DNA from: Trichobilharzia regenti | Taxonomy: Eukaryota; Platyhelminthes; Trematoda; Strigeidida; Schistosomatidae | DNA: 64,000 bases | Assembly: GCA_944472135.2 (NCBI GenBank) | Contig: OX235265.1 | Location: forward strand, 41,203,459 to 41,267,458 | Reading direction: 5' to 3' | Notes under the pieces: generated by a model | Told to the model about the DNA's origin: nothing | The model's database searches: none | The model's input: the letters and a program-made list of their open reading frames with translations, nothing else | Made by a program: the position numbers and the translations under genes | Shown: positions 1 to 12,438 of the stretch, one piece after another | How positions within the stretch are numbered: position 1 is the first letter of the stretch | Layout: every line of letters starts with the position of its first letter

Positions 1-84
1 GGTGAATTTATTCACTTAGCTGTACAATGGCAATTATATAAACTTATTTCTGGGTAAGAAATGAATAGAAAAAAACAAACAAAC

Positions 85-420
85 CTTGCTCGAAGCTTCG
101 CTAGACGACTCGCTGGTACTATACCAAAACTGATTAAACTTTGTGCTAATGTGCCACTCATTTGTAAATTTCCTTCCTTTGTATTAGAGGGAAAGTGCTT
201 AATTGGCTGGTTTACAGAAGATCCAACTTCGTTGTTATTATAAACTCCAAGCACCCAGCTGATGTAACGTTCGGCACTCGCTAAATTTGCTCCACTGGCT
301 ATCGCAAGAAGTTCAACCATTGCTTCAGGAACATGGCGGGCAACACCACTGGCCAAAGTCTCCAGCAACTGACTTGCTTCTTTTCGGGATCCTACTTGAA
401 CATATGTTTCCAGGAGAAGT
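85..420 (-). CDS. Gene A, exon (112 codons), unidentified helical protein
   Basis: Internal exon on the minus strand. The acceptor is a T-rich tract ending TTGTTTAG just before 420; the donor is AAG|GTTTGT after 85. It is open in one frame and encodes a helix-rich stretch beginning LLLETYVQVGSRKEASQLL and containing VPEAMVELLAIASGANLAS. It starts with the third base of a codon and ends after a second base, so it is a symmetric phase 2-2 exon. The incoming phase fits the exon at 2949-3175, which ends with two spare bases. The composition suggests an alpha-solenoid (HEAT-like) segment of a large protein, but I do not recognise the family. The gene continues past the left edge. The ORF extends beyond both splice sites only into low-complexity intron sequence. 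Confidence 0.7.
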
Positions 421-2948
421 CTAAACAATAAGAAAAATTCAAATTTTACAAAAAATACAGGACATTTCGCCATTCAGATATACCGCAAGCTGATGATTGT
501 GGCAAGAATATAGATAAGTAGGAGACAGAATTACTTTACTTTGCTGTCGTAAACCTCAGTCTATTTGGAACTTAGGGAGCAACACGTGAGAATTCCGAAT
601 CACCAGGTAATAGAGACGCTTCAAAATTACCAACTATTTGAGTAATATATTTCATCATTATCTAGTTTCAAATGAAATCATCTGTGCTTATCTCATACCG
701 GTTGTAAATAATTTTAGAGAATTTTTGTACTTTGAAAAAGCGAAAATTCGCTGATACTTTTATCATGGTTTTGCTCACTTCCGTAAATCAAAATGGCATA
801 TTAAATGTCTGTCGCTCCAAACGTATTCACTAAAACTCATTTATCCTGAAAAGCTCTTATTTTGCTTGCATTTAAAGGTCTATGGATAAAGACATTGACG
901 TAGTGGCTCATCACGGTTAGTATTTGTTTTGCACTACTAAACTATTTATTATAGCTTCTAAATGAATTCTGACTCTACAGAAATGCAGAATTTGGAGCTA
1001 AACTCTGTCTGGTTAAGAGATTTACTAGATAACAGGAAATTTCCGTGTCGATGAGGGCTGTTGTGCTTACTTCTGGCCTGGTTCTTTAAAATCTACAGAC
1101 AGAAGCGTGCAAATTATACGTATAAAATGTTTTGCCAAATTATAAGTAGCCACTTATTTTTTTGACTCTTTCTGACTACGGTTTTATCTGTGTAATGTGT
1201 TCTTAGAGCTATGATAAAACCTTATAAACTGATATTTTCTCTTTGACGAGTAGAATACATTATTTTCGTTACACATTGGAAACGCACTCAGAAAAAAGAT
1301 GTGATTTTATGGATTTTCCGCCTGTGTTTGCATCATAGACTAAATTTCTGACCACTTGTAATAAAAAAGTAATGTGTAGGTATTTTGTTCACAAATCATG
1401 GTGATAATTATATTTCAGGTAACGGTGGTCAAAATTTAACTTTGATTAATCACGTGACTAAATTCTAGCTAATCCTGCGGAATTCACTCGGTTGACCCTC
1501 ATCCAAAAGCGTTGAAATCCTCTTCAGTATATAGTTTAATAGCGCTAAAATAATGTTTCTCTGTTAACAAAATTATTCGTACACATCCAAACAAACGTTT
1601 ATTTGGATTTATGAACATATGAAATGCATTACAATGGATTCAAATAGTTGTATGTGTCACATATATAATCTGGCCTCTAAGTTCTAGATACTGACAAGGT
1701 CACAAACTAGATCTTCAATGTAGCTATTATGTCAACTGGTAATAGACTGAATTACTTTAGACTCCGATCTTAAATATTAAAATTCATTCAGCAAAAGGTG
1801 GCATTCGAAATGGATTTCATGTTCACGTTCACGTGTATGTGTAGTTCAACTTGAACATCCGAATTAGTTTGGGTAGACGGTGAGGGCAGGTACCTCAACA
1901 CTAAGCTATTAAGATGGATGTTGACCAGTGTACCACATAGGGAAGACATTAGTTGCTCAAAAAGAACCCTAGTCCAAGTCAGAAAAAACTGGATAATGGA
2001 AATCCACCAGCCAATTTTGTATTTTGAATAAAAAATAAGCATAAGACTGTAGTACCCCTATACCAACTGTAAACATGCTTTTTAATCAAATTTTTATACT
2101 TGTATTATATGTGTATACAGACTGATTTTATATGCACTTCGCAAATATTTTTCAATTTACTGTTGAACATTACCTTGACACAATTTCGAATTTGACTACT
2201 GCCATAATACACGATCGTACTCTTCGTAAGTGCCTTTTGATTTACGTTGTGGGCGTCGAGTAACCACAACGTCTGGGCACATTAATAAGAACAAAGAAAT
2301 ACTAGAATATATGTGTACGGCAGTTTAGTCAGACAACGCACGCAACAAGACTTCTACCGTCTAACTTCTTATGATAAACAGATGAATAAAAATGTCTAAA
2401 AATCTAAACTCACTAACTGCAAATCATGTCACTTCAAAATCTCCTTCAAAGCGAGAAAGTTTCATTAAAACTTATCAACTTTGCCTGCCTAGATGTGGTA
2501 TTAATGCGCACTGCTTCGTTGTGAAATCTTTTTATTTATATTTGTCTTTCCAAAACAATGCTAACCATAAGAGAATAACAGATGACTGAAGTTTGTGGAT
2601 GTTAGTAGTTTTATAGAGAAGAAACATTAATTTGTGCAGAAATATAATCCGTTTGTATCTATTCTGTTCATTCAGATTGCTATTTATTTTCACGTCAAAT
2701 TATAAATGCAATCTGGGAAAATAAGACAAGCTGACTGCTGAGAATCAAAGTTTCGCTGCGCGTATTTAATTCTTATGAATAATATTACACTTCATAAAAA
2801 CGAAAAATTTTTTCTGTAATAATTTATGAAACCCCGTGCGGTTGTGCTTAATTGCAAAACACATCAATCCAACCTGTACAACTGGAAAACAGTGATCAAA
2901 CTACCATTTTGTTTTAGAAAAGTTAACGTTGAACAATGAAACACTTAC
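421..2948 (-). other. Large intron of gene A; no gene seen
   Basis: This is the interval between two phase-matched exons of gene A. It is AT-rich, with only short chance ORFs (for example 1788-2042 and 2392-2589) that lack splice or codon support. I recognised no repeat in it. Confidence 0.5.
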
Positions 2949-3175
2949 ATCCCGAACTTGATGATCCATGAAAAATTTTTATTGTGCGTGTCTAATAATT
3001 GCTTCAATTTCTGCCTCAAAAATAAGATTAGATCAGCTTTCTTGAATGATGTCGATTTGACCCGAACGAATTTATACAAAATTATTATCAAGTTATTAAT
3101 TATGTAATCATGATCATTTTCCATGGCTTCGTATACTGACTTTTCAATGTGGTTCATGGCCAAATTTATGCTATC
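2949..3175 (-). CDS. Gene A, exon
   Basis: The acceptor is TTTTTTCAG before 3175 and the donor is a strong GTAAGT after 2949. The exon starts in phase 0 with DSINLAMNHIEKSVYEAMEN and ends near NFSWIIKFG with two spare bases. These are completed by the first base of the exon at 420. The protein is rich in hydrophobic helices, with an IINNLIIILYKFV stretch. No signature motif is recognised; it is likely more of the same alpha-helical repeat protein. Confidence 0.7.
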
Positions 3176-3229
3176 CTGAAAAAAGATCGTATTTGAAGAA
3201 ACAAAGCTTACAGCAGAGAAGTCTCCCAC

Positions 3230-3343
3230 CTGGAAGGATACTTCGGAAAATAGCAATGAAACCAGGTCAGTGAATTCACCACTACTTCCAAATATACATT
3301 CATATATGTGCATAACTGAAGAAACAATCTTGGTTAGACGAGC
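3230..3343 (-). CDS. Gene A, exon (38 codons)
   Basis: Short phase 0-0 exon between an upstream 45-nt intron (3344-3388, acceptor ATGTTTAG) and a downstream 54-nt intron (3176-3229, GTGGGA to TTTTTTCAG). It encodes a segment running from ARLTKIVSSV to LLFSEVSFQ. An alternative acceptor 12-15 bases further in would preserve the frame. Introns this small are typical of the 5' parts of schistosome genes. Confidence 0.6.
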
Positions 3344-3388
3344 CTAAACATTTGATTTTGAAAAAATTGGACTTCGACGATGAACTAC

Positions 3389-3507
3389 CTTCGCAGACAA
3401 TACTGCCAGTCGTAGAACTTCTTGGCTCGTGTAAATAAAGTTCCGACCGGGTTTCCATGACTTTGATGCTGACACTAACAAGTTGCAAGCCTTCTCAATA
3501 TGTTTAA
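3389..3507 (-). CDS. Gene A, exon (39 codons)
   Basis: The acceptor is TTGTTTCAG before 3507 and the donor is AAG|GTAGTT after 3389. The coding frame gives KHIEKACNLLVSASKSW and ends LRLAVLSAK. It is not visible as an ATG-initiated ORF because it has no Met. The exon starts with two bases that complete a codon left open by the exon at 3540 and ends in phase 0, matching the exon at 3343. Confidence 0.65.
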
Positions 3508-3539
3508 CTGAAACAATATTCCAGAAAAATTATATTTAC

Positions 3540-3599
3540 CATCTTTATCTATGCAGTGGTAATCTAAGCACTCTTTCAAAGTTTCTACCATTTCTAATA
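3540..3599 (-). CDS. Gene A, small exon (60 nt)
   Basis: The donor GTAAAT after 3540 opens a 32-nt intron (3508-3539). The frame reads VETLKECLDYHCIDKD with one spare base, which joins the TT at 3507-3506 to keep the frame. The acceptor (GGCAAG before 3599) has only a modest pyrimidine tract, so the 5' boundary is the weak point. An in-frame TGA just upstream excludes a much longer exon. Confidence 0.5.
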
Positions 3600-4388
3600 C
3601 TTGCCAGAGTCAGTTGTAGCAGCGAAATGTGGCATTGATGTACTCAAACAAGAAAATGTTACTGTGGTCAATAAAGTAAGGTTGTTTCAAATGATGCTGC
3701 TTTAAATCTCAAGCTTATGGTTGTATCACTTTATCCACCAAATCATGATTTATACTATCAGTATTCATTCTTCCGGCTGAAGGCATTTGTTTAATTACCC
3801 TTGAAATTCGGCATATCATTTTTGTGAATTGTAACATGTTTCAACAATAATTATTAAGGGCTCCTTTTATGTCAGTAGTAGTATTGTGAACTCATAGGGT
3901 GTGGGTGTCGTTCGGACAGAATGAAAGAGAAAGATATGTGATGAACAGTTCACAGATGTCCTTGAAAAGGTTATCCCTAAAGCCTAAATTGTGAGTGCCA
4001 GTTTGTTTGATAATTTAGAACCCCAATGAAGACAACTTGTTGAGAGTGCCAGCACAACGCACTTCAACATTATATACACATATTTAGGAGAAGAAACTGA
4101 TTTCGCCGAAGAGGTTAAGGCATTTTTCATGCTGTAAACGTCGTTCTCCATTCCTGCGGCAAATACTTTGCGTTATTTACACAAGTTGCATTAATATCGA
4201 AGCTGAGATTTCGTGTTATCCAGGAGAATTTCGGTGGTAGGAGGAAGTGATGTCAGAGAGACGCTGTGAAGGGTGGACTGCAGTTGTAGTATGTGTAGCA
4301 TAATTACGGCTATTATTTTGGAGCACTAGGTAATTTGATTGGGACCAAAATGAGGGATGGATCGCAGAGATCTAGATCTCTAGAGGGC
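3600..4388. other. No gene recognised
   Basis: AT-rich sequence upstream of the visible gene A exons. It is probably an intron of gene A if the exon at 8496-8560 belongs to it. No repeat or RNA gene is recognised. Confidence 0.4.
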
Positions 4389-5225
4389 CGTAGCGGTAAA
4401 TAATCCCCCAAACTTATGAGCTTGGAGATTTATTAAAAACTTTTAATGCTGATCTCCTCTGTTTGAGTTGATTCGCTAAGCTGAATGTGGTCAAGTGTCT
4501 AATCCGTTCGACGTGCTGCCGCGTTCGTGCATGATCCTCAGCCACCCAAGCAATCATACCGGCAGAATGATTTTAATCCCGAAGTATATATCCCATTTCG
4601 GCCGATCAATTTCGTGTTTTGATATGCCTTTGGTCCATTCACAACAAATACTGCAGAAGTTGTGGGCCTGGGATTTTTCTTACACTAGCCAGATACAAGG
4701 TTCTGGCATTTAAATAATCATATGTCAGCTGATATGTACTTACCTTAGTAACAGAAAACCCTGAGAAAGATAGGCTATTGCATTTCTGGGATAAGGGTTT
4801 TGTATATCCTGAACTGATCAATTAGTCTTCTCGTTAGATCATGGCTGTTAATGTTTATAATGAGAATCCTTGCGTCTGTAGCGGTAAATAATTCCCAAAA
4901 ATTATTGGCCACAGCATTCATCACTGAACATTGGCTGCTGACCCTAGCTGTTCAAGTCATCTTGTTTGGCTGAAGACTTCCGGTCAACCATCCTACTCCA
5001 TAGCGCCACATTCGTTCTCTCGTGCACGATCCCTAGCTAGCTAGGCAATCATCTCGTACTCCATTTTGGTCCCGAAATATATCTCGTAATTTGAAGGGTC
5101 AGTTCTTGTCTTCTGCTTTGCCTTTGATCCACGCGAAACGAATACTATAGAAGTTGTGCGTATTAGATTTTGTGTTAGTATACTTCGTACTATCCGTAAA
5201 CTTCAATACCGTCAGCCTACAAACT
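4389..5225 (+). repeat. Two diverged tandem direct copies of an unclassified repeat
   Basis: A segment starting GTAGCGGTAAATAAT at about 4389 is followed by a second copy starting the same way at about 4877. Both carry, in the same order, a TTCG..CGTGCA.GATCC block, GCAATCAT, a TCCCGAA.TATAT block, a TTTGATCCA/TTTGGTCCA block, and ATACTGCAGAAGTTGTG or ATACTATAGAAGTTGTG. The copies are clearly homologous but heavily diverged. I do not recognise the parent element. Confidence 0.55.
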
Positions 5226-8200
5226 TTACTTGTTTAGATTTATGCTTGTTTTGTATATACACACGTAAGTGGTTTCTATTTCGCTGATGAACGGCCAGTC
5301 AGAAATACGGTTTAGTATAGTTCTCTTGACCAGCCGTGCTGCATTCCCTCGTTTTCTGTGGTCAATAGCTGGGTAGTCTCTGTTAGTGGACACGAAAAAT
5401 ATGTGAACCCGCCCGATAAATAACGTACCTTTTCAACCGTGCAGCACGAACTACGTCTAGACAAAATATGTGTTCATTTATTCCGTTGGGAGTCCGATCA
5501 GATACCACCAGCAGCAGAATATATGAATAGATGAGAACCCATTTAATAATGCAGCACTTATTTTTGTGCACATTGCCAGCATTTAATCTTTAACAAAATC
5601 GTTACTTATCGCTGTCTCGTGACTTTATTAATATTCCTCGAACGTAGTCCACACTCCTTATCTTACCCTGATTCATGAAAACAGTAAAGTGAAAGTGCTT
5701 TCATGTTTGTTTGCTCAAAGCTCTATTATTAAACTTACGAACAGTAGTCCATTGTTGTTATTTCAGTGAAACGCTCCTAGTGGTTACAACTGAATTTATT
5801 CTGTGGAGGATTTCTTATGAGACATGGAACATGCCATAGCAGATAGGCGGAAGGATTGCGGCACTTGTCCCTCAGGGGAAATATTTATGAAAAATTTTAT
5901 CTTAAATGGTCTGCACCTTTTATGGTTAAGATGCTGCGAGGCCACATATCAGCGTAAGGCTATGATTTGCTAGTCTAGAAGAACATTTACCATGAGTAGT
6001 CAGGGCTATTCCAGAATCACTCTTCGCATATTTATCCATAAAGACCATGAAAGTGGTGCTGACTTTAGTCCCTCAATCGAATAAAACCTGATAAGAATGA
6101 TGGACAATAATTTGTCAAGGGGTGAGGCTATGTAAGCTTATTTTGGCGAAATATTTCTGAAATGCGTAGTGCACGTGCGTTAGACTCCACGAAGGCAGAT
6201 TCGTTATTGAAACCTCGACACTCTGGGAAGTAAATTATTCCAAATCTGTTTTTAAAGATAATTTCTGATCACTCTGGTGGTTTTAATCAATTCCGTCAGC
6301 GAAAATTATCTGCTTTGGTAAGGACCACAGATGGGTAGGCGCAGTTGCTGTTCGACATGTCTGCCAGGCAGACTAAGTCTCCAAGATACTGCGAGAATTA
6401 CATCATCAAAGCTGCACTTGTATATTTGTTTGAGAACTGCATTTACGCTAGTTTAAGTATTTTGTTGTTGGGCTACTACAGAGAACCGTCCATGATGCTA
6501 TCATTCGGCATGCAAAAGGTAAAAATTTTCTGCTTTAGGAACAGCCTGGTTTTGGAACAGGTCATTCCTACACAGGAGAGTATAGCGGATGCCTCTAATT
6601 CCAACAGGCTGAAGGATGCATTATTCGTAGATTTTAGATGGGCGCCGTTTAAATTTTCCTAATAAAGTCAGGTAGTTATGGAATGGGTTAGATAGGAAGC
6701 GACTTCTACATGGTCTTGATATCACGCGGTCAGTTAAGAGTAGTGCGACAGAAGGCAAATTTCTTGATCCTATTTTATGCCTGTTGTGTGTTGATGGGAT
6801 ATACATGATAATGAAGTCATGCTGCCGAAATTTCGCTGATAGCATTGGGCTCCGGAAGACTTTTGACAATGATGCTGCCCAACTTACTGTGAGGGATTCC
6901 ATGGTTAGGTGATGCAAGTGCTTTCTTTGAAAATTAACTTCGGCAGAATTGCACTTGTGTGTGTGTGTCACTTATTACAACGTTAAAAATTACGCCGTTA
7001 AGGAGTCTAAGTAAACTGTGAACCGAAAAATTCAGCAAATATTGGGGTGTCAATTTTGAAGGGTTTTGTCATTCTGTGTGGATTTCGTAAGGCTAAAGTG
7101 AAGGTCGGCTCTGACCTACATCAGAAGTAATTTAGAATATTTGATCCAGGGCGCTGGACTATGTTTCAAATATGAAGCGTAAATATAAAAAGGGAAAATG
7201 GTGGGAGAGCATGGAAATCGTCTCTTATTGAGAGCAATTAGGTTAGGCTAGATTTATGTCACTCAATATAACCACTGATGTGGAGATTCTGTTTGAAATT
7301 GTCGTACTTCACGTAAATATACTGGTGCCATGTCAATTCACCCCCTTCAAAATCGACCACTGCCAAGGACATCGTATATAAGTTAAAAAACAGCGGCCAA
7401 GTGAACTGCATCTCAGAGTTCGTTCTTTTCATGCCACCATTCAGCGCCGTCCGATCCTCTCAACTGAGATGTAATTTTCTTATTTACCTCTTTATTGACT
7501 GACGAACCTGGTAACGCCATGGTGATGAGGGACATCGCATATCTACGACCAGAACTGCAAAGTCAAAACTTCAGTATTAATTAAGTGATAGTAGATAAAG
7601 TTGTGTCCAAAAGCAGGTAGAAAAATCATGCAGCTACAGCTACGTAATGTTTATGGCCGGAAATAGTAGATTTTCTTTTGAAGAAAGCGAAAGAGGGTGA
7701 ATTGTAAGATGTCGGTCAGTACCCGTTGACGGTTGTCCTCTTGAAATAAAGTACACCGACACAGTGAAATCAATCTACATGGACGACGCCAGAGTTTGGT
7801 GATCCCATCCATTTCGATGCATTGCAGCATTCGCAATATCAGGTACGCTAAATCAGGATCCTCAGGTAAGTTACTGGAATTTTAGGGACATGCATGACCA
7901 GACAGCAGAATATTTAGGGGAGGTTATTTTTCTTACAACTTTTCCTATCATAACGATTTACTTCAGTATGCTTGGGGAAAGTGTACCCCATGTAGAGTTT
8001 GAGTCCAAACTGTCTATTCTAAACTATTCCATGGGAGCTGAAGGAGAAATGTACAGACTTAAGAGGGGCTCTTTAGGATGAAACTTACAGAGTGATTTAA
8101 GGTCTATAGCGTCAAACTAAGCGCCTCTTCAAAATACGCTGTCACCCTTGACTTCTGCTTTATCTATGAAAGCTTTTTTGGGGGAGAAGGAATTTGCTCC

Positions 8201-8495
8201 ACGCGATTTAAATATAGTGGCAGCATTAAAATTGGTGTTTTTAGGCAAAGTAGTGAGCAGAAGAAACACAGAGATAACGGGAGGAGATACATGTAGCAGC
8301 ATGGAGGCTGTGGTCCTCCACAAAAAGACAGAGTTTCAACTCATTTTTGAAAGGGAAGATTTTGGTGCGGCTAAGATAAGACTGGTTCACTAAGGTATGT
8401 CACGCAATCCCTCTCTGTGGTCTGAGTCCATCTATCTACGATTCCGCATAAGTGTCGATTTACTAGGTCGGCTGGCAAAGGGAAGCTCGACTCAC
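5226..8495. other. Unresolved region without a confident gene
   Basis: Base composition is less AT-rich than neighbouring introns, and there are several medium open frames on both strands (6345-6662 +, 6621-6971 -, 7651-7836 -, 7802-8081 +, 8148-8393 +). The 7802-8081 frame reads WNFRDMHDQTAEYLGEVIF and looks protein-like, but it has no recognisable family and no clear splice context. It could be a decayed DNA transposon or unrecognised exons. Confidence 0.3.
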
Positions 8496-8560
8496 CAACA
8501 AACCCCAATGCAATACCTCCAATTTGAGGAAATTCATTTGCTTCAGTCCCCATACAGCAT
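8496..8560 (-). CDS. Possible upstream exon of gene A
   Basis: A very good acceptor (TTTTTTCACTTTTTAG before 8560) and a strong donor (G|GTGAGTC after 8496) bracket a 65-nt open segment reading MGTEANEFPQIGGIALGFV. It starts with one base completing a codon and ends with one spare base. That outgoing phase is the one required by the exon at 3599. If the donor is not used, the frame stays open to about 8371. Membership in gene A is inference from strand and phase only. Confidence 0.4.
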
Positions 8561-9747
8561 CTAAAAAGTGAAAAAATTTACCCAATTTTTCCTCAATGCT
8601 TGATCTAAGGTTCGGTTATTTATCTTATATGAAATCTTAATAATATTTCATCAAATGGGTTTACAGGGTCATAAGACTATCTATAATTATTCTAGACGTA
8701 TAGTCCTAGAGTGGTTTGCAATAGTTTTTTCTATTTTTCAAGCAAATGGGTACTTTGCAATGTCTAAAGTATATCAAATAAAAGGTAGTGATGAAAACTT
8801 AGCAGTAACAAGCTCAGCCAACCAATCATTTTCCTCAAGTTAATTCTGCTTGCCTTAGTCCCTAATTTACCACCATTCATTTCACTCTACTCAGTAGACT
8901 ATGATTTAATCCGTCCTATTATTCAAAATTCTTATACTTTGTAAAACCTTTAACTACCACTTATAAAGCGAACGATAAACCAAATCATTGATTTTCTCCT
9001 CCATATAATCTTCAGTAAGTTGGTTTAGTGTAAGTTTTTCCAGAAACAATTATATTGGCAGCCATATACAAATATATAAATACATAGATAATTAGTATAA
9101 TACACTGTACTACTTTCGTATTGAAATGACCGCCTTCGGTCAATAGCTACTCACTTTCATATACTTCTAAAAAGTTGATAATGTTAGAACATTACGTAGT
9201 TTTTATTGAATTATGTAATTTGTTGAGTTACTTTGGAATCTTTAGCGCACATCACATGAAAATCCGTCACGAAAACTTAGCGTGACAAGTTGTTCTTTTC
9301 AGCTGTTTTTCTCAGGATCGTTCTACAGTTCCAAGTACTCTATAGACGCCTCCTTATATTTATTCTGAAAAATTACTTTCAATGACTTTATATCCATAGT
9401 TGTATTTTATACCATTTCGCATCTTCCCAAGACGTTCTCCTCTTCATGAAATAGCTTCTAATCACGCGGTGGCATAGCACTTACCCAGACAAAAGCTATC
9501 CACTGGTTGACTAAAACTATCGGTAAGAAGTCGGACGAAGTTTGGGTTGATATTCAACCTCGATGAAGACCTTAGTGAAGGATTAGAATTCAACATTCAG
9601 ACAAACGTGTTTTGATTGCTCGCCCCAAAAATTGCCATTTTGGCCTTTGAAAAATTGCTAGTTTATGCTTCTTCACGACTGCAATTTATAACATATTTGA
9701 TCGTGCACGTAAAAGTGGCATGCATTTCATGTAAACTTACTGATTAT
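8561..9747. other. No gene recognised
   Basis: AT-rich sequence with only short chance ORFs. No repeat family is recognised. Confidence 0.4.
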
Positions 9748-10110
9748 CAGCCAACTCTCAGAAACTGCCAATATCCAGGTCATACTACGCTGGACCTCGC
9801 GCTGTCCCTGGAAGACTTCCAGAAACAATTTGTAATAACCAACGCAAAAACCCAGAACACGGATTGGCGACTCGAGAATCCTTTATTCTTACGCCAATAT
9901 GTAACCAACAATAAGGTTATTACACACAAGGTCTAAGAATAAATGTTATAACAATAGATCACGATAATACTTCTGATAGTTTTCTCTTTTCCAGCGAACA
10001 GCGAACGATGAGACGATGACTGTTGGATTGATGACTCCCGCGAAAAATATGGAGGAGTTGGGTTTGAGCAAACAACCATAAATTGATCGTTCAATCTTCA
10101 ACTACAACAG
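9748..10110 (-). repeat. Decayed solo LTR of the BEL-type family
   Basis: The sequence aligns along its length with the LTRs at 11376-11733 and 18453-18810. Shared blocks include AGAAGACTTCCAGAAAC (AGAAGATTTCAGAAAC in the others), GATGAGACGATGACTGT and GATCGTTCAATCTTCAACT. It is in the same orientation as the outer element of the nest, with many substitutions and no internal region attached. The ends are approximate because the terminal TG/CA have decayed. A 106-codon frame here (9616-9936) is a chance ORF across the LTR. Confidence 0.7.
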
Positions 10111-10177
10111 TAGATCTTGTGTCGCAGGGTTATATCCTAAGACCATTGATGCTTTTTATTTTTTTATCGATGTTCTA

Positions 10178-11370
10178 CCATCCCGTCTAAGCTGCCCGAA
10201 TCTTCTGTACGCTAAAGGCTTAAAGATATGGAGGGCGATAAATTGTCAGATAAACTGTAGAAGAACCTAGTTCTTATGGAAGACTGGGCGGTGGACAGTG
10301 GCATGGCTTTCAACCTGAAAAAGGTGCAAAGTAGTGAAGTTACGCACCTGTAGAATGCAGGTTACACCCTGTGCAACGAAAGCTTGTCCTGCACAATGCT
10401 GAAGCGTGACTTAGGTCTTGTTCTAATGGATAAAATGGACACAAGCGTATATCACACGGAGGAAGTAGCGAGGGCATATGGGGTCACACACTTTACACAT
10501 AGACAGTTAGGTGCACTCACTCCTGACCTCTTTCTAAGGTTGTAAAAAACATATGTCAGACCACATCTTGAAGTGCATAATGTTACTCCACACACACTGC
10601 TTAGAAGAGATGCCAACCTCTTTGTAAGAGTCCAAAGACGGGCAACAAAGGGAGTGGTTGGTCTCCAAAATAAACCATATGATGAAAGTCTAAAGAAATT
10701 AGGCCCATTCACACTTAGCTACCGTTCGCTTAGGAGGGATTTGATTACTGCCTACAAAAGCGAATGACCAGAATCACCCAAACAAGGGTGTTCTGCCATT
10801 GATTAGGTATAGGCTCCCTCGTGGAAGTTGCAGAGGGTTAGCTCACCAGTGGGCAAGGACCTGGGTGCCCTCCCACTTCTTTTCACTGCTGGTTTGCTGT
10901 CCTTGTAATTCCTTATCGGCATATGCAACTATATCACCGTCTGTGGACGCCTTTAAGCTAAGGTTGGACAATCATGCAGTGACATAGGGACTGCATCCAA
11001 ATGGCATATCCCCTTAAAATCCCACACGAAATTCAGGGGTAGACAACTAAGTAATACGCTTAACTCCTTTATATCCTCTTCCGTCTTACTCTCCTGACAA
11101 CTTTACCTACACTTATTATCATTTCTGTTACCGATATTTATATATGTACATCAACTTCAAATTTAATCAGCTGACTGTTGTTACGTTTTCTTTATTTCTT
11201 TTTCTGTCAGTTAGTCTGAATAACTTCACTAATTATATCGATTATTATTATCACCTATTTTCTTTGGAAGACGATACCGGAGGATTAACTGGTGAAAGGA
11301 TCAACTCTGTTAACAGTGGTAACAGCCTTAATACACCTCATACTAAAAACCACACATAATTAATCCCAGC
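10178..11370 (+). pseudogene. CR1-type LINE relic, RT 3' part, before the BEL insertion
   Basis: This is a decayed copy of the 3' third of the ORF2 found intact at 20164-22998. In successive frames it still reads LLYAKGLKIWRAIN where the intact copy has LLYADDVKIWRAIN, then RPHLEVHN, RRATKG, YRLPRGSCRGLAHQ, SHFFSL and KLRLDNHAVT. There are many stops and frameshifts, and the YADD motif is destroyed. It is 5' truncated at the palm domain. Its 3' UTR is interrupted at 11371 by the LTR-element nest and resumes at 18816. Confidence 0.85.
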
Positions 11371-11375
11371 ACTTC
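11371..11375. repeat. Target-site duplication ACTTC (left)
   Basis: The 5-bp ACTTC lies directly outside the outer LTR at 11376. The same 5 bp lies directly outside the other outer LTR at 18811-18815. Five-base duplications are typical of BEL/Pao integration. Confidence 0.8.
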
Positions 11376-11733
11376 TGTCAATCACGTTTCATAAACCGTT
11401 AATGCCCAGCTCTCGCTACGCTCGGGCCCACGCTGTTCTTAGAAGATTTCAGAAACGCTTAGTTATAACGGACGAAAAAACCAAAACACCGATCTGCCGC
11501 TTGATATTTGTTTATTGTTACACCAACATATAAAAGGAATAAGCGAACTAAGTTCTGAAAACAAATATTACAATAATAAATCATTGTATTACTTCTGACG
11601 ATGTTTAACTTTTCTTTCTGAACAGCGACCGATGAGACGATGACTGTCGTATTGATGCCTCCGCCAAAATTGGAGAGGTTGATTTTGAGCGAACAACCAA
11701 GAATTGATCTTTCAATCTTCAACTCCATTGACA
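11376..11733 (-). repeat. LTR-A: 3' LTR of outer element 2
   Basis: 358 bp. Read on the minus strand it begins TGTCAATGGAG and ends GATTGACA (TG...CA, short inverted ends). It shares its diagnostic variants with LTR-C (17156-17522), the other 3' LTR, rather than with its own partner LTR-D. A frame through it (about 90 codons) is not a gene; the same frame exists in all four LTRs. Confidence 0.85.
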
Positions 11734-12438
11734 CTCCCCGGCAAAATAGGGATCCAACCCTTTTTTCCTTCACGACCAATGCACGTTGACTTGGATGCCA
11801 TTGCGAGAACGTGGGTCACACGGACAGAGCTGAAATGGAAAACAAACAGAAAAGCCAACACACCACAAGCATACCCACAGCACAATCTCACACATCGCTG
11901 ACGACCTGCGCCTCCAGATAGAAACCTCCTCTTGACATCTTGCAACACAGTCTCCACTTCCTAGAATGACTCTTGCAGAATGTAAAGTGACCATAGCACC
12001 AACTCATGATTCTCTACGCACATCCTCTTATCTACTCACTACCAATTACCACTGCAATCGCTTGTCACTAATTCTGCCTCAGTTCTAGCAGTGGTGACGC
12101 ATGCGAGCCTCAGTCGTTTACACTCTTTCTCCCCGGCGTGTCGGACCGCAGCTAACAATTATCTCCGTGTGCATTTCATTCTCAGCAATAGCCTAGCCTC
12201 CCCGGCGTATATGACCCATCTGCTGTCCTTAACATCAACCAATTCATTCATGGATGTAGAAGACTCGAAACAAATTCAGAAATAATCACGACGAAAATTT
12301 TAACAAAATTACGCAATAACAACGAGATACGAAAACAACAAGTAAACACAATGAATCCAAAATACACCAAATGATATGACACACCACACGTATATACAAA
12401 CAGTACACACAAACTCACGGATCACATCTTGATGGAAC

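Noticed and set aside
9616..9936. 106-codon open frame
   Set aside because: It runs through the decayed solo LTR; the matching LTRs are non-coding.
11459..11779. Open frames of about 90-110 codons in the four LTRs (also 13410-13823, 17110-17439, 18536-18811)
   Set aside because: Same frame in every LTR, crossing LTR boundaries, with no start context. It reflects LTR similarity, not a gene, though it was useful for comparing variants.
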